From NCBI GenBank assembly GCA_004352715.1, contig SCFE01000109.1, positions 689,936 to 753,935 of the forward strand: a stretch of 64,000 nucleotides of DNA, written 5' to 3'. The notes under the pieces were generated by a model that saw nothing but the letters and a program-made list of their open reading frames with translations, had not been told where the DNA came from and made no database searches. The position numbers and the translations under genes were made by a program. The DNA is from Hofstenia miamia (taxonomy: Eukaryota > Xenacoelomorpha > Acoela). Of this stretch, positions 12,475-24,540 are shown in pieces (position 1 is the stretch's first letter; each line of letters opens with the position of its first letter).

Positions 12475-13540
12475 TTATGGTGCGGGGACCTTCCCAATTA
12501 AACTTGTTTTTAATCCTTGATTTTCATCCCTGATGACTCCAGGTGTGTATACAAATACTTTGTCCCTGATGTTGTGGGGTTCACCATAGATTTTTCTGTT
12601 GAATTGTCGCTGTTGTCTTATTGTACTCTTTTCAGATTGGACACACATAGATTCGTGTGTCTTTGCTATTTTTTCAATGAGTTGTTTGACGTAATTGTTG
12701 TCGATTTCACCACTGTAGCCATGAAATACCATGGAGACAGATGTTGGGGCCTCGTGGCTGAACATGGCTTTATATGGTGAGATTTTAGTGGTTGAGTGAG
12801 TAGATATATTGTAGAAATATTCGATCTTGGGTAGTATTTCTCTCCATTGTTTTCCTCCTACGTGAGATGTTACAGTTCACATGAGCTTCAGGAGGGTTTG
12901 GTTAACTTGCTTGACTGCTCTGTTAGCTTGTGGGTGGTGTATGGTAGTGTGGGTATGGAGAAGTTATAATTTGTTAGCCAATGATTGGAAAAGAGCTTTC
13001 AAATATCTTTCCTTGATCATTGATTAACTGTGTCATGGGACCAAATACACATACCAAATTTTTTATGATGGCTTCTGCTACTGTGGATGATTTGATGTTT
13101 TGTAGTGGTATCATTTTACAATATTTTGTGAAGTGATCTACCATGACTAGCACATATGAGTGCCTTCATCATCTTTGGAGAGTTGTTCAACATCTGCATT
13201 AATGATGGAGTTGGTGTAGTCTGAGACTATTTTTTCTAAGGATGCCCATTGTCCAGGAAAGTGAGAAGTGTTTAGTAGAATGCAGGATTGATATTAATTT
13301 ATAATTTCCTATATTGCTGGACGTAAGTAGGGTGTCACAAAGTTTTCATGAATGGTGAGTTCAGTTTGGTAGAATCCTTTGTGTCCTTGTTCATGGACTT
13401 TCTTGATGATGTCCCATTTGTAATACTCAGGTACCACTATTAGATTAGGGGTTGTTGATGCGGCATATAAGATGTTTGACTTGGTTAGTTTCCATGTATG
13501 TTTCTGATAATATTGGTTTGCCATGCTATCCATAATGAAC
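12475..13540 (-). pseudogene. Integrase region of gypsy copy 2
   Basis: The C-terminal part (12475-12765) has FSHEAPTSVSMVFHGYSG and KVFVYTPG, as in copy 1. The catalytic core (about 12890-13170) is recognisable by VDHFTKY and LINDQGK, but the frame is broken. The N-terminal stretch 13309-13533 precedes the zinc module, with HEQGHKGFYQTELTIHENF, the usual H-x-x-x-H segment of gypsy integrase. Confidence 0.82.
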
Positions 13541-13554
13541 GTGGGATTGTGGAG

Positions 13555-14060
13555 TCATTGAATGATCTGGCATAGGATTTTGTTGTTGGTTTGAGAATTG
13601 GCTATTTCTTCTGCTGTTATTTCTTCTTTTATGTATATAGATAATACTGGCTTTATTGGATGGCCATTTCTGTCTGTGTTTATATCAGGTAGTTTTTCGC
13701 ATTGACACTGTGGTATAAATTTAAAGTGTCTTGTTGGACCTTGTTCCTTTTTTAGATCTTTCTGATATTGCAGTAGTGTGGTCCATATGTCTGTGTTTTT
13801 GTGGAGTTTTCCTTTTCTTTGTTCAAATAGAGAAGTTGTAGTCATGTAAATATTCTATCCATCTGGCATTATGCTTGAGCAATCTCCTGCATATTTTTTA
13901 AGCCAGCATAAACTACTGTAGTCTGTACACACTGTGAAGTTTTTCTCACCAATAAGAAAGTGGTGGAATTTTTTCAATGTTTTGATGAGGTCCAGCATTT
14001 TTTTTAATTTTGTGGCGCCATAGTTTAATTCACTTTTTTGGAGCTTTCTGCTGAACCATT
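13555..14060 (-). pseudogene. RNase H region of gypsy copy 2
   Basis: Minus-strand sequence from 13845 downwards aligns with 4779-5144 of copy 1 (EQRKGKLHKNTDIW, DINTDRNGHPIKP). The start of the domain lies around 13850-14060, with several stops. Compared with copy 1 it has extra in-frame changes but the same order. Confidence 0.75.
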
Positions 14061-14082
14061 GGATTGGTTTTTCTACGCCATT

Positions 14083-15017
14083 CTAGATCTGACTCAGTGT
14101 TGCCCCAATGGCTACTGTGCTTGCGTCGCAATCTAGTATGAAAGGGTCTTTAGGTGTTAGTAAGTTTAGTGAATCGATTTTCTTGATTTCCGTTTTGAGG
14201 TTATCCAGTTCCTCCTGATGTTTCCATGCCCAATCAACATGCAGTGGTTTGCAAAGGAGGTTGGACATATGTTTTGTTTTTTTCTGCCAAGTTAGTGAGG
14301 AACATTTGATAATAGTTTATGAAACCAAGGAAGTGTTTTACGTCTTTAATAGTTTTGGGTGCTTGGATCTCGTCTATCAATTGTTTTGCATTGTCCTTTA
14401 GTTGTATTTTACTGTGGGTGATGTGTCTTCCCAGAAATAGAACATGGGGTTTCGTGAGAGTGCATTTCTTTGTGTTCACTCTAAGACCTGCGTTATATAG
14501 TAGTTTCAGTGTGGCATTTAGTTCTTTTCTGTGTTCAGGTATATTATGAGATCCTATTAGGATGTCATCTATATAGGCTGTGACTCCTTCTGATAGCTTG
14601 CAGTTCTCTTGTAATATTTTCGTGACGTATCTTTGAAATGTTGCTGGCATGTTACAAAGTCTGAAACCCATGTAGAGCCATTCAAATAGGCCATATGGTG
14701 TAATAAAGGCTGTTTTTTCTATGTCTTCTTCTCTCATGGGTACTTGCCAATAGGACTTACAATAGATCTAGTGTTGAGAATATTTTGTATTTGGCTGCGC
14801 TGTAAAGGATATCATCAATGCATGGCAGAGGATATTCATCTTTTACTGTGATATCATTAAGTTGCCTAAAATCAATGCATATATGATGTTTTTCACCTTG
14901 CCATATGAAGACTGTCAGAGATGCATAAAATTTGTGGCTTCTTCTTATTATGCCATTATTGAGTAATTCTGAAAGTGTCTTTGCATATTGGTCTTGTAGA
15001 TTGGCGGGTAGTCTTTG
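14083..15017 (-). pseudogene. Reverse transcriptase of gypsy copy 2, YIDD retained, cut by gap
   Basis: The 14234-14737 frame gives KTAFITPYGLFEWLYMGFRL, NMPATFQRYV, then AYIDDILIGSHN with the full catalytic YIDD at about 14562-14582, LFLGRHITH and FLGFINYYQMFLTNLAEK. This is the classical gypsy RT order. The upstream part (14740-15017) keeps IDFRQLNDI-like and FYASLTVFIWQGEK-like sequence, but with stops. The segment absent from copy 1 is present here. 14083-14268 carries the DPFILDCDASTVAIGATL start of RNase H. Confidence 0.9.
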
Positions 15018-16017
15018 NNNNNNNNNNNNNNNNNNNNNNNNNNNNNNNNNNNNNNNNNNNNNNNNNNNNNNNNNNNNNNNNNNNNNNNNNNNNNNNNNNN
15101 NNNNNNNNNNNNNNNNNNNNNNNNNNNNNNNNNNNNNNNNNNNNNNNNNNNNNNNNNNNNNNNNNNNNNNNNNNNNNNNNNNNNNNNNNNNNNNNNNNNN
15201 NNNNNNNNNNNNNNNNNNNNNNNNNNNNNNNNNNNNNNNNNNNNNNNNNNNNNNNNNNNNNNNNNNNNNNNNNNNNNNNNNNNNNNNNNNNNNNNNNNNN
15301 NNNNNNNNNNNNNNNNNNNNNNNNNNNNNNNNNNNNNNNNNNNNNNNNNNNNNNNNNNNNNNNNNNNNNNNNNNNNNNNNNNNNNNNNNNNNNNNNNNNN
15401 NNNNNNNNNNNNNNNNNNNNNNNNNNNNNNNNNNNNNNNNNNNNNNNNNNNNNNNNNNNNNNNNNNNNNNNNNNNNNNNNNNNNNNNNNNNNNNNNNNNN
15501 NNNNNNNNNNNNNNNNNNNNNNNNNNNNNNNNNNNNNNNNNNNNNNNNNNNNNNNNNNNNNNNNNNNNNNNNNNNNNNNNNNNNNNNNNNNNNNNNNNNN
15601 NNNNNNNNNNNNNNNNNNNNNNNNNNNNNNNNNNNNNNNNNNNNNNNNNNNNNNNNNNNNNNNNNNNNNNNNNNNNNNNNNNNNNNNNNNNNNNNNNNNN
15701 NNNNNNNNNNNNNNNNNNNNNNNNNNNNNNNNNNNNNNNNNNNNNNNNNNNNNNNNNNNNNNNNNNNNNNNNNNNNNNNNNNNNNNNNNNNNNNNNNNNN
15801 NNNNNNNNNNNNNNNNNNNNNNNNNNNNNNNNNNNNNNNNNNNNNNNNNNNNNNNNNNNNNNNNNNNNNNNNNNNNNNNNNNNNNNNNNNNNNNNNNNNN
15901 NNNNNNNNNNNNNNNNNNNNNNNNNNNNNNNNNNNNNNNNNNNNNNNNNNNNNNNNNNNNNNNNNNNNNNNNNNNNNNNNNNNNNNNNNNNNNNNNNNNN
16001 NNNNNNNNNNNNNNNNN
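15018..16017. other. Assembly gap, exactly 1000 N
   Basis: A run of 1000 N, most likely a placeholder of arbitrary length. It cuts gypsy copy 2 inside RT. Confidence 0.98.
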
Positions 16018-17366
16018 CATATGATCCTCTAGCCTTATAGTACACAGCCATAAATGAATTAATGCAAAAAACATGGATCGGCACTGACAATTTATTACAC
16101 TGAGATACTACAAAAATCAATAATTATGATGGAACTAGTTACATTACAGTTTTCTCTGTGTGGTTATAGAGCATGCTAGTGGCTGCAGAAAGAATGTTGG
16201 CTAAGGTTAGGGGGCAATTTGCATTTATTGCCCTGCACTTTGAGTAATTTTAATGCTTTAATTATCAAATTTAGGAAGTTTTTTCTGAAAAACTGATTTT
16301 AGAGGACAACTGCCCTCTTTGCAACGGCAAGGGGGCCCCACACCCAGTAGGACTCTAGACAAGGGCTATGAGGATTTTACCGGCTGGTAGGGTGGATATG
16401 AGAACCATTGTTACTAGTACGACTGGGTATCTCTAAATATTATTAAAAAGGGTAAATCACGAAAATAATTCTAAAAAGATGAGGTCAAAAAATTTTTATG
16501 GGAGTTATGTTAACAATTTGCGTTTAAGTGTCTAAAGACGCTTTGAAACGTTTTATTATTGTTATATTATTTTGTTTCTGAAAATCTCAATGCATTTACA
16601 AAGTACAAAAATCACTTATGGTGTAAGTACGAGATCTTCTCTACTCACATCACATTTAAATATGCGTTTTTTTACTTAGAAAAAAATTGAATATATATAT
16701 ATATATATATATACATATATATTTATATATATATATTTCTATTCTTTTTTTACAAAAAATCAAAAAGTTATTTTTCTAGTGATGTGTATATTAACAATCA
16801 TGGTTCAGTAATGTAATACATATAATATAAAATATGAAAATTTTATGACACCATGCACGTGGAATAACAAATATGGTTTGCCATATTTGTTTACCATATA
16901 AAATACACTAAATGTAACAAGAATATAATTATAAAATGTAATCAGAATTTATTTAAAAATTCACAGAGCAACAAGTTTCTAAGTAATGAATATTATGTAC
17001 AACATGTATTACAAATAGAAAAGTTAGTCAATTACAGACAGTCCACTCAGTCAATTTAGGCGCAGAAATAAATTCAAAGAGAGTGTATTGCGACAAACAT
17101 TTGTACCATATATTTTGAACATACTTGCAAAACAGTTCATTAAATGTTACTATTATAAAAAGTTTTTCATTCGAAACTTTCGTGGATGCAGGGTAAAAAA
17201 AGTTTTAACCACATTATCATAATTTATGGAATGTCTCCTGTGGATGTTCATCAAAGCAAGTGATGTCAGGCGCTTTGTGGTCATTGATGAACGTAGCCAA
17301 ATTTTCAATCTGGCATTTATTAGGTGTATAACTTTAATTCCAAAAAGGGCAGGTCATCTAAAAAGT
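16018..17366. other. AT-rich intergenic DNA with an (AT)n microsatellite
   Basis: No gene recognised. A TA-dinucleotide tract lies at about 16690-16735. The gypsy element before the gap does not resume here. Confidence 0.5.
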
Positions 17367-17369
17367 GGG

Positions 17370-17400
17370 GGGGGGGTCGTTCGCACCCAACGACCCCCCC
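17370..17400. other. G-run/C-run hairpin
   Basis: GGGGGGGTCGTT, a 7-base loop (CGCACCC) and AACGACCCCCCC form a perfect 12-bp stem. The G run is ten long (17367-17376). It is isolated in very AT-rich DNA. It could be a decayed transposon centre or a structure-forming site. Confidence 0.6.
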
Positions 17401-17418
17401 TTCTAGGTACGCGTCTGC

Positions 17419-17760
17419 AATTTTTAAAAAATGCACACTCAAAATATTGTTTCCAAAAGCTAATATAAAATGCTTTGTGGAAAAAAATTGAAAGCACATA
17501 GAAGAATTCTAAAGACAGATTCGATTAGATAATCAAAAGGTCTTTAAAAATTTTAGTATGACTTTTTGAGTTTTGCTCTTTTCTTTGAGCAAACATCAAT
17601 TTTAAAAAAAATTACTCTCAAATTAGTGTTTTGAAATTGTAATACAAAATGCTTTGTGTAAAAAAATTGAGAACACATAGAAGAATTCTAAAAACAGATT
17701 CAGATAGACAATTAAAAGATCTTTAAAAAATTTAGTATGACTTTTTGAGTTTTGCATTTT
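17419..17760. repeat. Two-copy tandem repeat, unit about 179 bp
   Basis: GCTTTGTG...CACATAGAAGAATTC occurs from 17472 and again from 17651, with matching sequence on both sides (TTAGTATGACTTTTTGAGTT in each). Non-coding. Confidence 0.8.
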
Positions 17761-19565
17761 TAACTGTAAAAATTAGAAATTTGTTGTTTTTGCCTTAAGA
17801 AAGTTGATATATTCAGGGAGACGTCTACCGAAAAAATTATGAATTTCGACCAGAATTTCTGTGCTTCAATTTCTCCATATGGCGAGCCTATTGTTAACTG
17901 GAGTCTCTCTCATACAGTTACCTAAATTATGGCTGTTACATGTTACTCTAATATCGCATAGATGCTAAATATAGTTTAGTGTGGACAATTAGAAAATGTG
18001 TACATGAGACAACGAAAGTTAGACTAGATAGACATTACCCTGCTTGAAAGAAACTGTATTTCGGTATCTCTAAATAGTACAGAATAAATACACATCTTGG
18101 CCTGGGGATGATTCTACATTGGTTTGGGTACTTTTTCCAAATATTATTTTCAAAAACGTTATTTTCATGCTATTATTGCAAAAATGTTTTTTAATCTGAA
18201 TATTGTTTAATCCCGGTATATCACTAGTTTGCCATTATTTACATAATAAAGTGTATATTATATATCGAGATTATTATTATCAAATCTGAAATCAATGATT
18301 TGCTAATACTATTGACTGTTTGCTATGCAACCTCTATAATTCAGATTAATTAAAATCTAAATTTCTGGGTTAAACTAACAAATATAAAGGAATGTCATAG
18401 TATTGACAATTTCTTTGTTATTTAGCAAAGTTTTGTATTTAAAAAAGTGGTATTGATTATATTTACAAGCAATCTGTCTAATCCTGACCTCAGAAATTTT
18501 TCAAAGCAGCTGCAATCATCACAGTTATTTAATAATTTTTTAATTAAATATCACGAATGGACATTTCTTTATAAAACTACTTAGATTCATTTCACTAGTT
18601 GTCGAATCCGTAATTTAGTTAATTTGCGTAATCCGGTAAATAGATATATGAGTTCAAACAAGGAGGAGGCTGGAAGTTATTTTATGGCCCTGTCCAGCTC
18701 ACTGCTCATATACTTCTGCCCACAGCCTACGGAATTTTTTAAAAATCGAAGCGGTAACGGCTCGCAAACCAAATTTGCTTTTCCTTGGCCCACAAATTTA
18801 ATACCAATAATCAGTAGGTTGCGAATAACAGTAACAAAGTACTAGAAAAGTAGAATGTGTTGGAAAAACAAGAAAAGCAATATAATATTTGGAGCCTAGA
18901 ATAGTTTGTTGAATACAAACCGCAAAGCAAGCTGATAGTATGTGTGAAAGCTGCTTAGAATATACTGTTTTGTTATATTAGCAATGCACTTCATCCCGTA
19001 ATACAAATATTTTTGACCAGTCCCGGCCCAAAGCCCGAACCAATATGTTTTGGTCCTGCCATCCCGCGGCCTACTTTGACGGGATCAACACGCAGCTCGC
19101 AAGGGCCGGCCGCCTGCTTCCACACTTGATATATCTATTGGCTCAGAAAATATATAAATATTTAATAAGAAACTCTATAATACCTTTGACTGAACTGTTT
19201 CCAAAATATTTAAAATCAAATCAATCATTATCTATATCTGTTATATCGTTTGCATTATTTATTTGTAGACTGTAGGGGGCTAAGAGTCAGGGACACCGCG
19301 AGGAATTTTGTAAAGGAGAGGCAGATTAATGCTTTTGGGAGAAAATGTACCAATAGGGAATTAATGTTTTCATGAGAATCGATAGTAACATCAACTCATG
19401 CTATAATATTGATTCACTATGTACAAAATATAATTTCAAATTGTTACAATACCAACTAATGTGAAGAAATTGCAAAACTTTTAATTTTTGAGTAGCAAGT
19501 TGCAATTCAGTATCACCTAGGGTAGGGCCCGTAGCGGGCACTGACAAAGTTGTACGGGCATGGGC
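17761..19565. other. Intergenic DNA, no gene recognised
   Basis: AT-rich, with two GC-rich islands at about 19020-19115 (CCCGGCCC, GGGCCGGCC words) and 19525-19565 (CGGGCA words). These look like remains of transposon ends but have no partner I can define. Confidence 0.4.
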
Positions 19566-19921
19566 CAGACTTGTCAACGAGCATTAATTTCTAAGCTCGG
19601 CTTGGCACGTTTAAATTTTAAGTAAGTTAGGCTCGGCTCGCCTCAGAAAATCTTTCAATGAGGCTCGTTTCAGTACGGTATTTTTTTTTTAAATATTGTG
19701 CTCTCAGAATTTTTTCAATTGCTCTTCCTATTATTTAATAAACATTTCTAAAATACGATTGTAAGAAGGGAATATTGAATAAAAAAATAAGAAAAATCTG
19801 CATAATCAAATTAACAAGCCGCACTATAAATTTGGTTTGCTTAAAAACCACTCGTTGTATATCCAATACTCTGTTCAAGCTCGGCTCGGCTCATTAGAAG
19901 CTTGGCTTGTTGACAAGTTTG
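19566..19921 (+). repeat. Non-autonomous hAT-type MITE, copy 1
   Basis: Starts CAGACTTGTCAACGAG and ends TTGTTGACAAGTTTG, an inverted terminal repeat of at least 12 bp with one change. GCTCGGCT words repeat near both ends. The whole 356 bp aligns in the same orientation with 63093-63478. The flanking 8-mers GCATGGGC and CTACGGGC agree at five of eight positions, a weak target duplication. No coding capacity. Confidence 0.8.
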
Positions 19922-21027
19922 CTACGGGCACGAAGTGAGCATTTGTCGTTGTTCGAAGATTTTAAATTCTAAGACTATTTGATTTATAAAAAATTTCTAT
20001 CTATCCATTCCAAATATCTATTTAATTAGCCCTTGGATTTCTCGACATGATATTTTTATAAAGGAAACATTAATGGAAATGAACGCATAGTCTATCAAAA
20101 TTTAATGTCAGAAATGTATGAAGTTACACAAATTGGAAAAGAATAAGAAATTTAGAACTTTATGAATGATTTTATCTATTTGAAATATAATCTGACAATA
20201 ACAATGCAAATTCAAACATGTTGGAGTCGTGCTTCATTTTCTCTTAAATTTGATAATTTTTTTCAAACATTGATATTCCATAATTTGAATGGCACAATGT
20301 AGATTAGTACCGGTACTAGAATTACAGCAAGGAAGAATCCTTTGCATCCGTTGCCACTCTTTCTATTGTTTTGTAACACTGCAATCATTGTAATCAATAA
20401 ACTTTGAAAATCAAAATAGAATTTCTTAACCTGATTAACCAGCTTTAACCTGGCCGTATTAATGATCATTAAGTATTTTAAAGTAATATTAAAGGAGTTT
20501 CGATATTTACCAAAATACTGTTTTAAAGTTTATACAAAATATATTTCTAGTAAAATAAAAAAATCGTTTTTATGTAATATAGATTCATTAATTACAGACT
20601 ATGCTTAAAATTCACAATGCTTGTCATCTAGCAATGATTTTTGAACATTTATAAATTGTGTTGTATCCACATATTTTGTAGAAAATGAGTATAACTATAT
20701 GCACATTTTGGTAGTCCATAAAAGGGAATTCTAATTCAAAACGGTTTGCATTAATAAGAGTGGAATTTGCAATATCTTATAAACTAAAAGTAAAAATATT
20801 CAAGCAGCTGTTCAATTTATAAAATTTATAAAATTATAAATTTCATTGTGTGAGTGTTTAATAAAGTACAAGAAATCTAGATTTTATTAACCACATCAAA
20901 ATAATTTCGGCTAAAAATATGATCAATTTAGTTGTTAACTTTGATTAGTAATATTGTTCTAATTAGTGTAGAATCGCGGTACAATTGTTAATTAATTTCA
21001 TTGGAAAACATGCATGTCTCATGTTTT
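19922..21027. other. Intergenic DNA, no gene recognised
   Basis: AT-rich with frequent stops on both strands. The short minus-strand open stretch at 20263-20469 resembles nothing I know. Confidence 0.4.
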
Positions 21028-21149
21028 GGGTGTTTACACGGTGACAAAAGATAAAAGACACTCGAGAAAATTAAAATCTTTTGATATTCGAATGTTTTAC
21101 AAGTGTTTTACTTGAGTGGTTGAATGTCTCATATCACGTGTAAACAGGG
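21028..21149. repeat. Short MITE with TGTTTACACG terminal repeats
   Basis: GGGTGTTTACACGGTGAC at the left end and, inverted, CCTGTTTACACGTGATATG at the right end. The inner parts (AGACACTCGAG and AGACATTCAACCACTCAAG) are also related. About 120 bp in all, and non-coding. The superfamily is not assigned. Confidence 0.6.
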
Positions 21150-21239
21150 TATTATTACATAGAATAATTAAAGACAATAGTAATACTAAGTTGCCATTAC
21201 CAAAAAAACTATCGGCAATTGTGTATACACTAACAACTA

Positions 21240-21580
21240 ATAAACTAGCAGCTTCCTCACCTACACTTAACAATAATTAAATAAATAAATTTATTATAAT
21301 ATACATGTTCACAAACGAAAGATAGCTAGCTAAGCAGAATTTAGAAAAACCTTAATCTTATACCTAAATTAAATGCATTTCATGGTCAGGGGCGTAGAAC
21401 CTTGAATCGTTCCCGTCGTGGAATCCATACCACTACTCAGCATTTAAATTAAATAATCAAACCGCGAAATAAGTAGTAAATTGAAATAACTCTGAAGAAT
21501 ATATTTCATCATAATTAATAACACTGTGTTTCTCGTACTTATACCTTGATAAAAAACAAGTACTTGTCGATTTAAAATTC
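21240..21580 (+). repeat. Diverged LTR fragment related to the 46.9-48.0 kb solo LTR
   Basis: Blocks such as GAATCGTTCCC, CATACCACTACT and ATTAAATAATCAAACCG match the solo LTR at about 47590-47670 in order, as do CAGCTTCCTCACCTAC and GTCGATT. The similarity is patchy, so this is an old relative. Confidence 0.55.
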
Positions 21581-21758
21581 AAATTCACGTAGACTCGTCT
21601 GCGTGGTTTTGCTAAAATTATCGATTTCCGATTTGATCAATACTTTTTTGTAAACTGAATGTATCAGTAGATTATTACGAACTTAAAGTGCTTTTCAAGG
21701 ACAATTCATTCAGTGCAGCTCTATTTCATAAAAATGGGTGTTTGTTGTACACTATCTA

Positions 21759-22692
21759 CCCAGACAAAAATGAGAAATCCCCACGATATCCTATAAACAT
21801 CTCACTGCGACATAATTGCCATCCTAGCAATATCACAAGAACATCGCAATGCATCCTTAAATGATCCTAAATCAGTCTTAATGTCCGTCCAAAATAATAT
21901 CTTTAGAATGTCTCCCTGAGACACCATATGTCCCAATAAGACGTTCTCAAGGTGTCTCAGCAGATGGTTTTTAGATTGTATCAAAATGAGATATTTGAGA
22001 ATAGTGGAAAGCGAGATAGGTTAATGACCCTCACAACGACACCACTTATAACAGCAAAATACACTAATTCAATGTGTTTTAAGTGCATATGACAGATTAT
22101 CATTAGCAAATTTATTAAATAGCAATGAACAAGCTGCTACAAAGAACACATAAGGTTCTGCAAACCCAATTGCTTGGCAAATATGCAATAACAATGCAAA
22201 CAGCAAAGCAAATAGAAACGCATACATTGTGCGCAGTCAAAATTATCAATAACTAACACAATACTGCTAATATTGATAATGGATTGCATTACAAAACATG
22301 TAATTACTAATTTATTTTGTATGAAAGATAGCTTTAAAACATCGTTTATATTCTTCAGCAATTTAAATTTAACATTTCAATTTTGAATAAAATTTGAAAT
22401 CATTTTTTTGATGCAACATAAAAAATTATAAAGTAAAAAAGAGTTTTACTAATTTTCAAACAATTCTCAGTTAGTGCTGACATTTTGCATAAATTATTTT
22501 TACATTGCTTGAATTATACATTAATTCTGAAATGGTATCGCAATGTAAACTCATGAGATGTATCAGCGATAACCTGATGAGACATCTGCAGAACATCAGC
22601 ATCCTAAAAGCGTCTCACTAGGATATGAGACACCTGCGACATCAATAGGATGAATTAGGATGCATTTGCGACACTTGATTTTTGACTATGGG
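21759..22692 (+). repeat. TACCCA-family MITE, full copy
   Basis: Terminal inverted repeats CCCAGACAAAAATGAGAAAT and CCCATAGTCAAAAATCAAG are each flanked by TA, the target duplication of Tc1/mariner-like elements. The 934 bp contain no convincing transposase. Subterminal regions are full of related short words (GAGACA, GCGACA, AGGATG and their complements). An inverted truncated copy is at 9071-9917 and a fragment at 62310-62460. Confidence 0.8.
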
Positions 22693-23041
22693 TAGCTGCA
22701 CTGTATTGCTTAATACATTATAGAAGTCTTTACCAATCTCTTTGAGTGAAATTGATTAAAATAATACAATGTAAATGTTAAAAATGTCGCGCAATATATT
22801 TATAAATTTTAAAGGCAATACTAATTGAATCTTGTTCAGATTTCTTAGCTGTTTTCAGAGTTTAAAGGAATAACTCTAAACCAGATTTTTACACCTTTTT
22901 TCTTTATAATTTTGGAATTTTTATTAAAACAATTTCGAATTTCTATTATATTTCTTTAAATGACACATTTAAGAAGCCCATTGGTCTTTGAGTATTGATA
23001 CTATTGATAAACTGTATATATCAAAATGTTCGCAGTGAATT
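22693..23041. other. Intergenic DNA, no gene recognised
   Basis: AT-rich spacer between the MITE and the long inverted repeat. I see nothing coding. Confidence 0.4.
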
Positions 23042-24540
23042 GTTCCATGTGAAATTATTGTTCCTTTTCTCGATATATTAAATGTGCTACCATCACATCG
23101 GCCAATAGAAATGGTCAAAATTAACACTTTTGCTACTTTCGATTATTCAAATTTAAAAGCATGCTCTACATAATCTGTGTATTTGAAAAGCAATGACTTT
23201 CATTTCTTATATTAGAAAAATGTAGGGTTGACGTTTTGTCTATTAAAATATTATTATATTCAAGTAATTTAAATAATTATCATTACAGTATATAGTTTGT
23301 AAATTTTATAAAAATCATAAGGTTGTGATATCCTTTATTACTGATGTTCATTTAAGAGTGATAAAAATATCAAATCCATTAGACGAAATTTAATTTAAGA
23401 TTTATTAGCCCTCTAGTGGATGAATTTAGTAGTGTAGATGAAAAATTATTTTGAAATTAAATTGACTTCATTTTACCTCCATTTCTGTTTGAAATCAAAG
23501 CTACCATGACTCATTACGAAAACACTCTAAGTGTGAGAGTTCAATGACTTATATTTGTATATGTTTTTTTTCAGAAACATATTAAGGATGGAAGCCTATC
23601 ATTTCTATATTCTTGGTTATTAATATTAGTACTTTAAAAAATTCAAACTCAAATTCTTCTCTGAACTTTGACTTTAGCAATAACAAATATTTCGTTGAAA
23701 ATCAATATACTGTATAATTATATTGTAGTTTTTTGTCGAATTAACTTACTGCCAATAAACAGTAGAAAGTAGAAACAAATGGTGGCTTAATACTGGCTCA
23801 AGATGGGAATATGTCAGTGGTAAATTTTTAAGACTGTATGACTATGACCCAGTTAACGCAAAATAACTGAATGGAGCAAGTGATTCAGAAGAAGATGACA
23901 TTGGCCCAGTTATATCAGTCTATCACTCAATTGCAACCTACTGTTTAATATATGTTCATTTATTAAAGTTCAAACTAAAGGTTTTGTCAGTTAAAGCAAA
24001 TGCTTGATGCGGGAACTTCAATAAGCATGGCTTGAGGCGGATACGTGTTGCATATTTTAGCAGAAATGGAACCGTGCCTTGCTTTATATCATACCGTGCT
24101 GTGCTCATGTCGTGCAAGTGCTAATTTTTACAGAAAATTTTGCCGACATTAATGTACGTATCAAACATATTTGTTATTTTGATTTTCAAAATCTATATTA
24201 ATTGCATATTAAAATCATCGAAAGTTTTGTTTCTCAGACAATTTTTAAAGTATTGAAATATAATAAGGATATCACAACCTTACGATTTTTATAAAATGTA
24301 CAAAATATATACTGTAATGATAATTATTTAAATTACTTGAATATATTAATATTTTAAAAAACAAAACGTCAATCCTACATTTTTTTAATATAAGAAATGA
24401 AAGGCAGATTATGTAGAGCATGCTTTTAAATTTGAAAATCGAAAGTCACAAAAGTGTTTAATTTTGACAATTTTTATTGGCCCATGTGATGGTACCACAT
24501 TTAATATATCGAAAAAAAGAACAATAGTTTCACATGGAAC
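23042..24540. repeat. Long inverted repeat (fold-back), arms about 290 bp, spacer about 920 bp
   Basis: The left arm, from GTTCCATGTGAAA at 23042 to about 23335 (AAGGTTGTGATATCC), is repeated in reverse complement from about 24262 (GGATATCACAACCTTACG) to 24540 (TTTCACATGGAAC). The arms differ by substitutions and small indels. The spacer has no coding sequence I recognise. This could be a fold-back transposon or two inverted copies of one repeat. Confidence 0.8.

Larger units (their letters stand above)
9966..15017 (-). mobile_element. Ty3/gypsy LTR retrotransposon, copy 2, incomplete
   Basis: Same family and orientation as copy 1. The match runs from about 10380 (aligning with 1640 of copy 1) to the gap at 15018, and covers the third coding region, integrase, RNase H and most of RT. 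Below about 10380 the sequence differs from copy 1, and no LTR like 321-978 is seen at this end. Gag, protease and the 5' LTR would lie in or beyond the N gap, but I do not see them after 16018. RT is better preserved than in copy 1. Confidence 0.85.

Noticed and set aside
15018-16017. Long open frames across N runs (also at 27622-28621 and 52132-53131)
   Set aside because: They consist of undetermined residues and exist only because N contains no stop codon.
17375-17400. Possible tRNA T-arm (GTTCGCACCC)
   Set aside because: No acceptor, D or anticodon stems around it; explained by the G/C hairpin.
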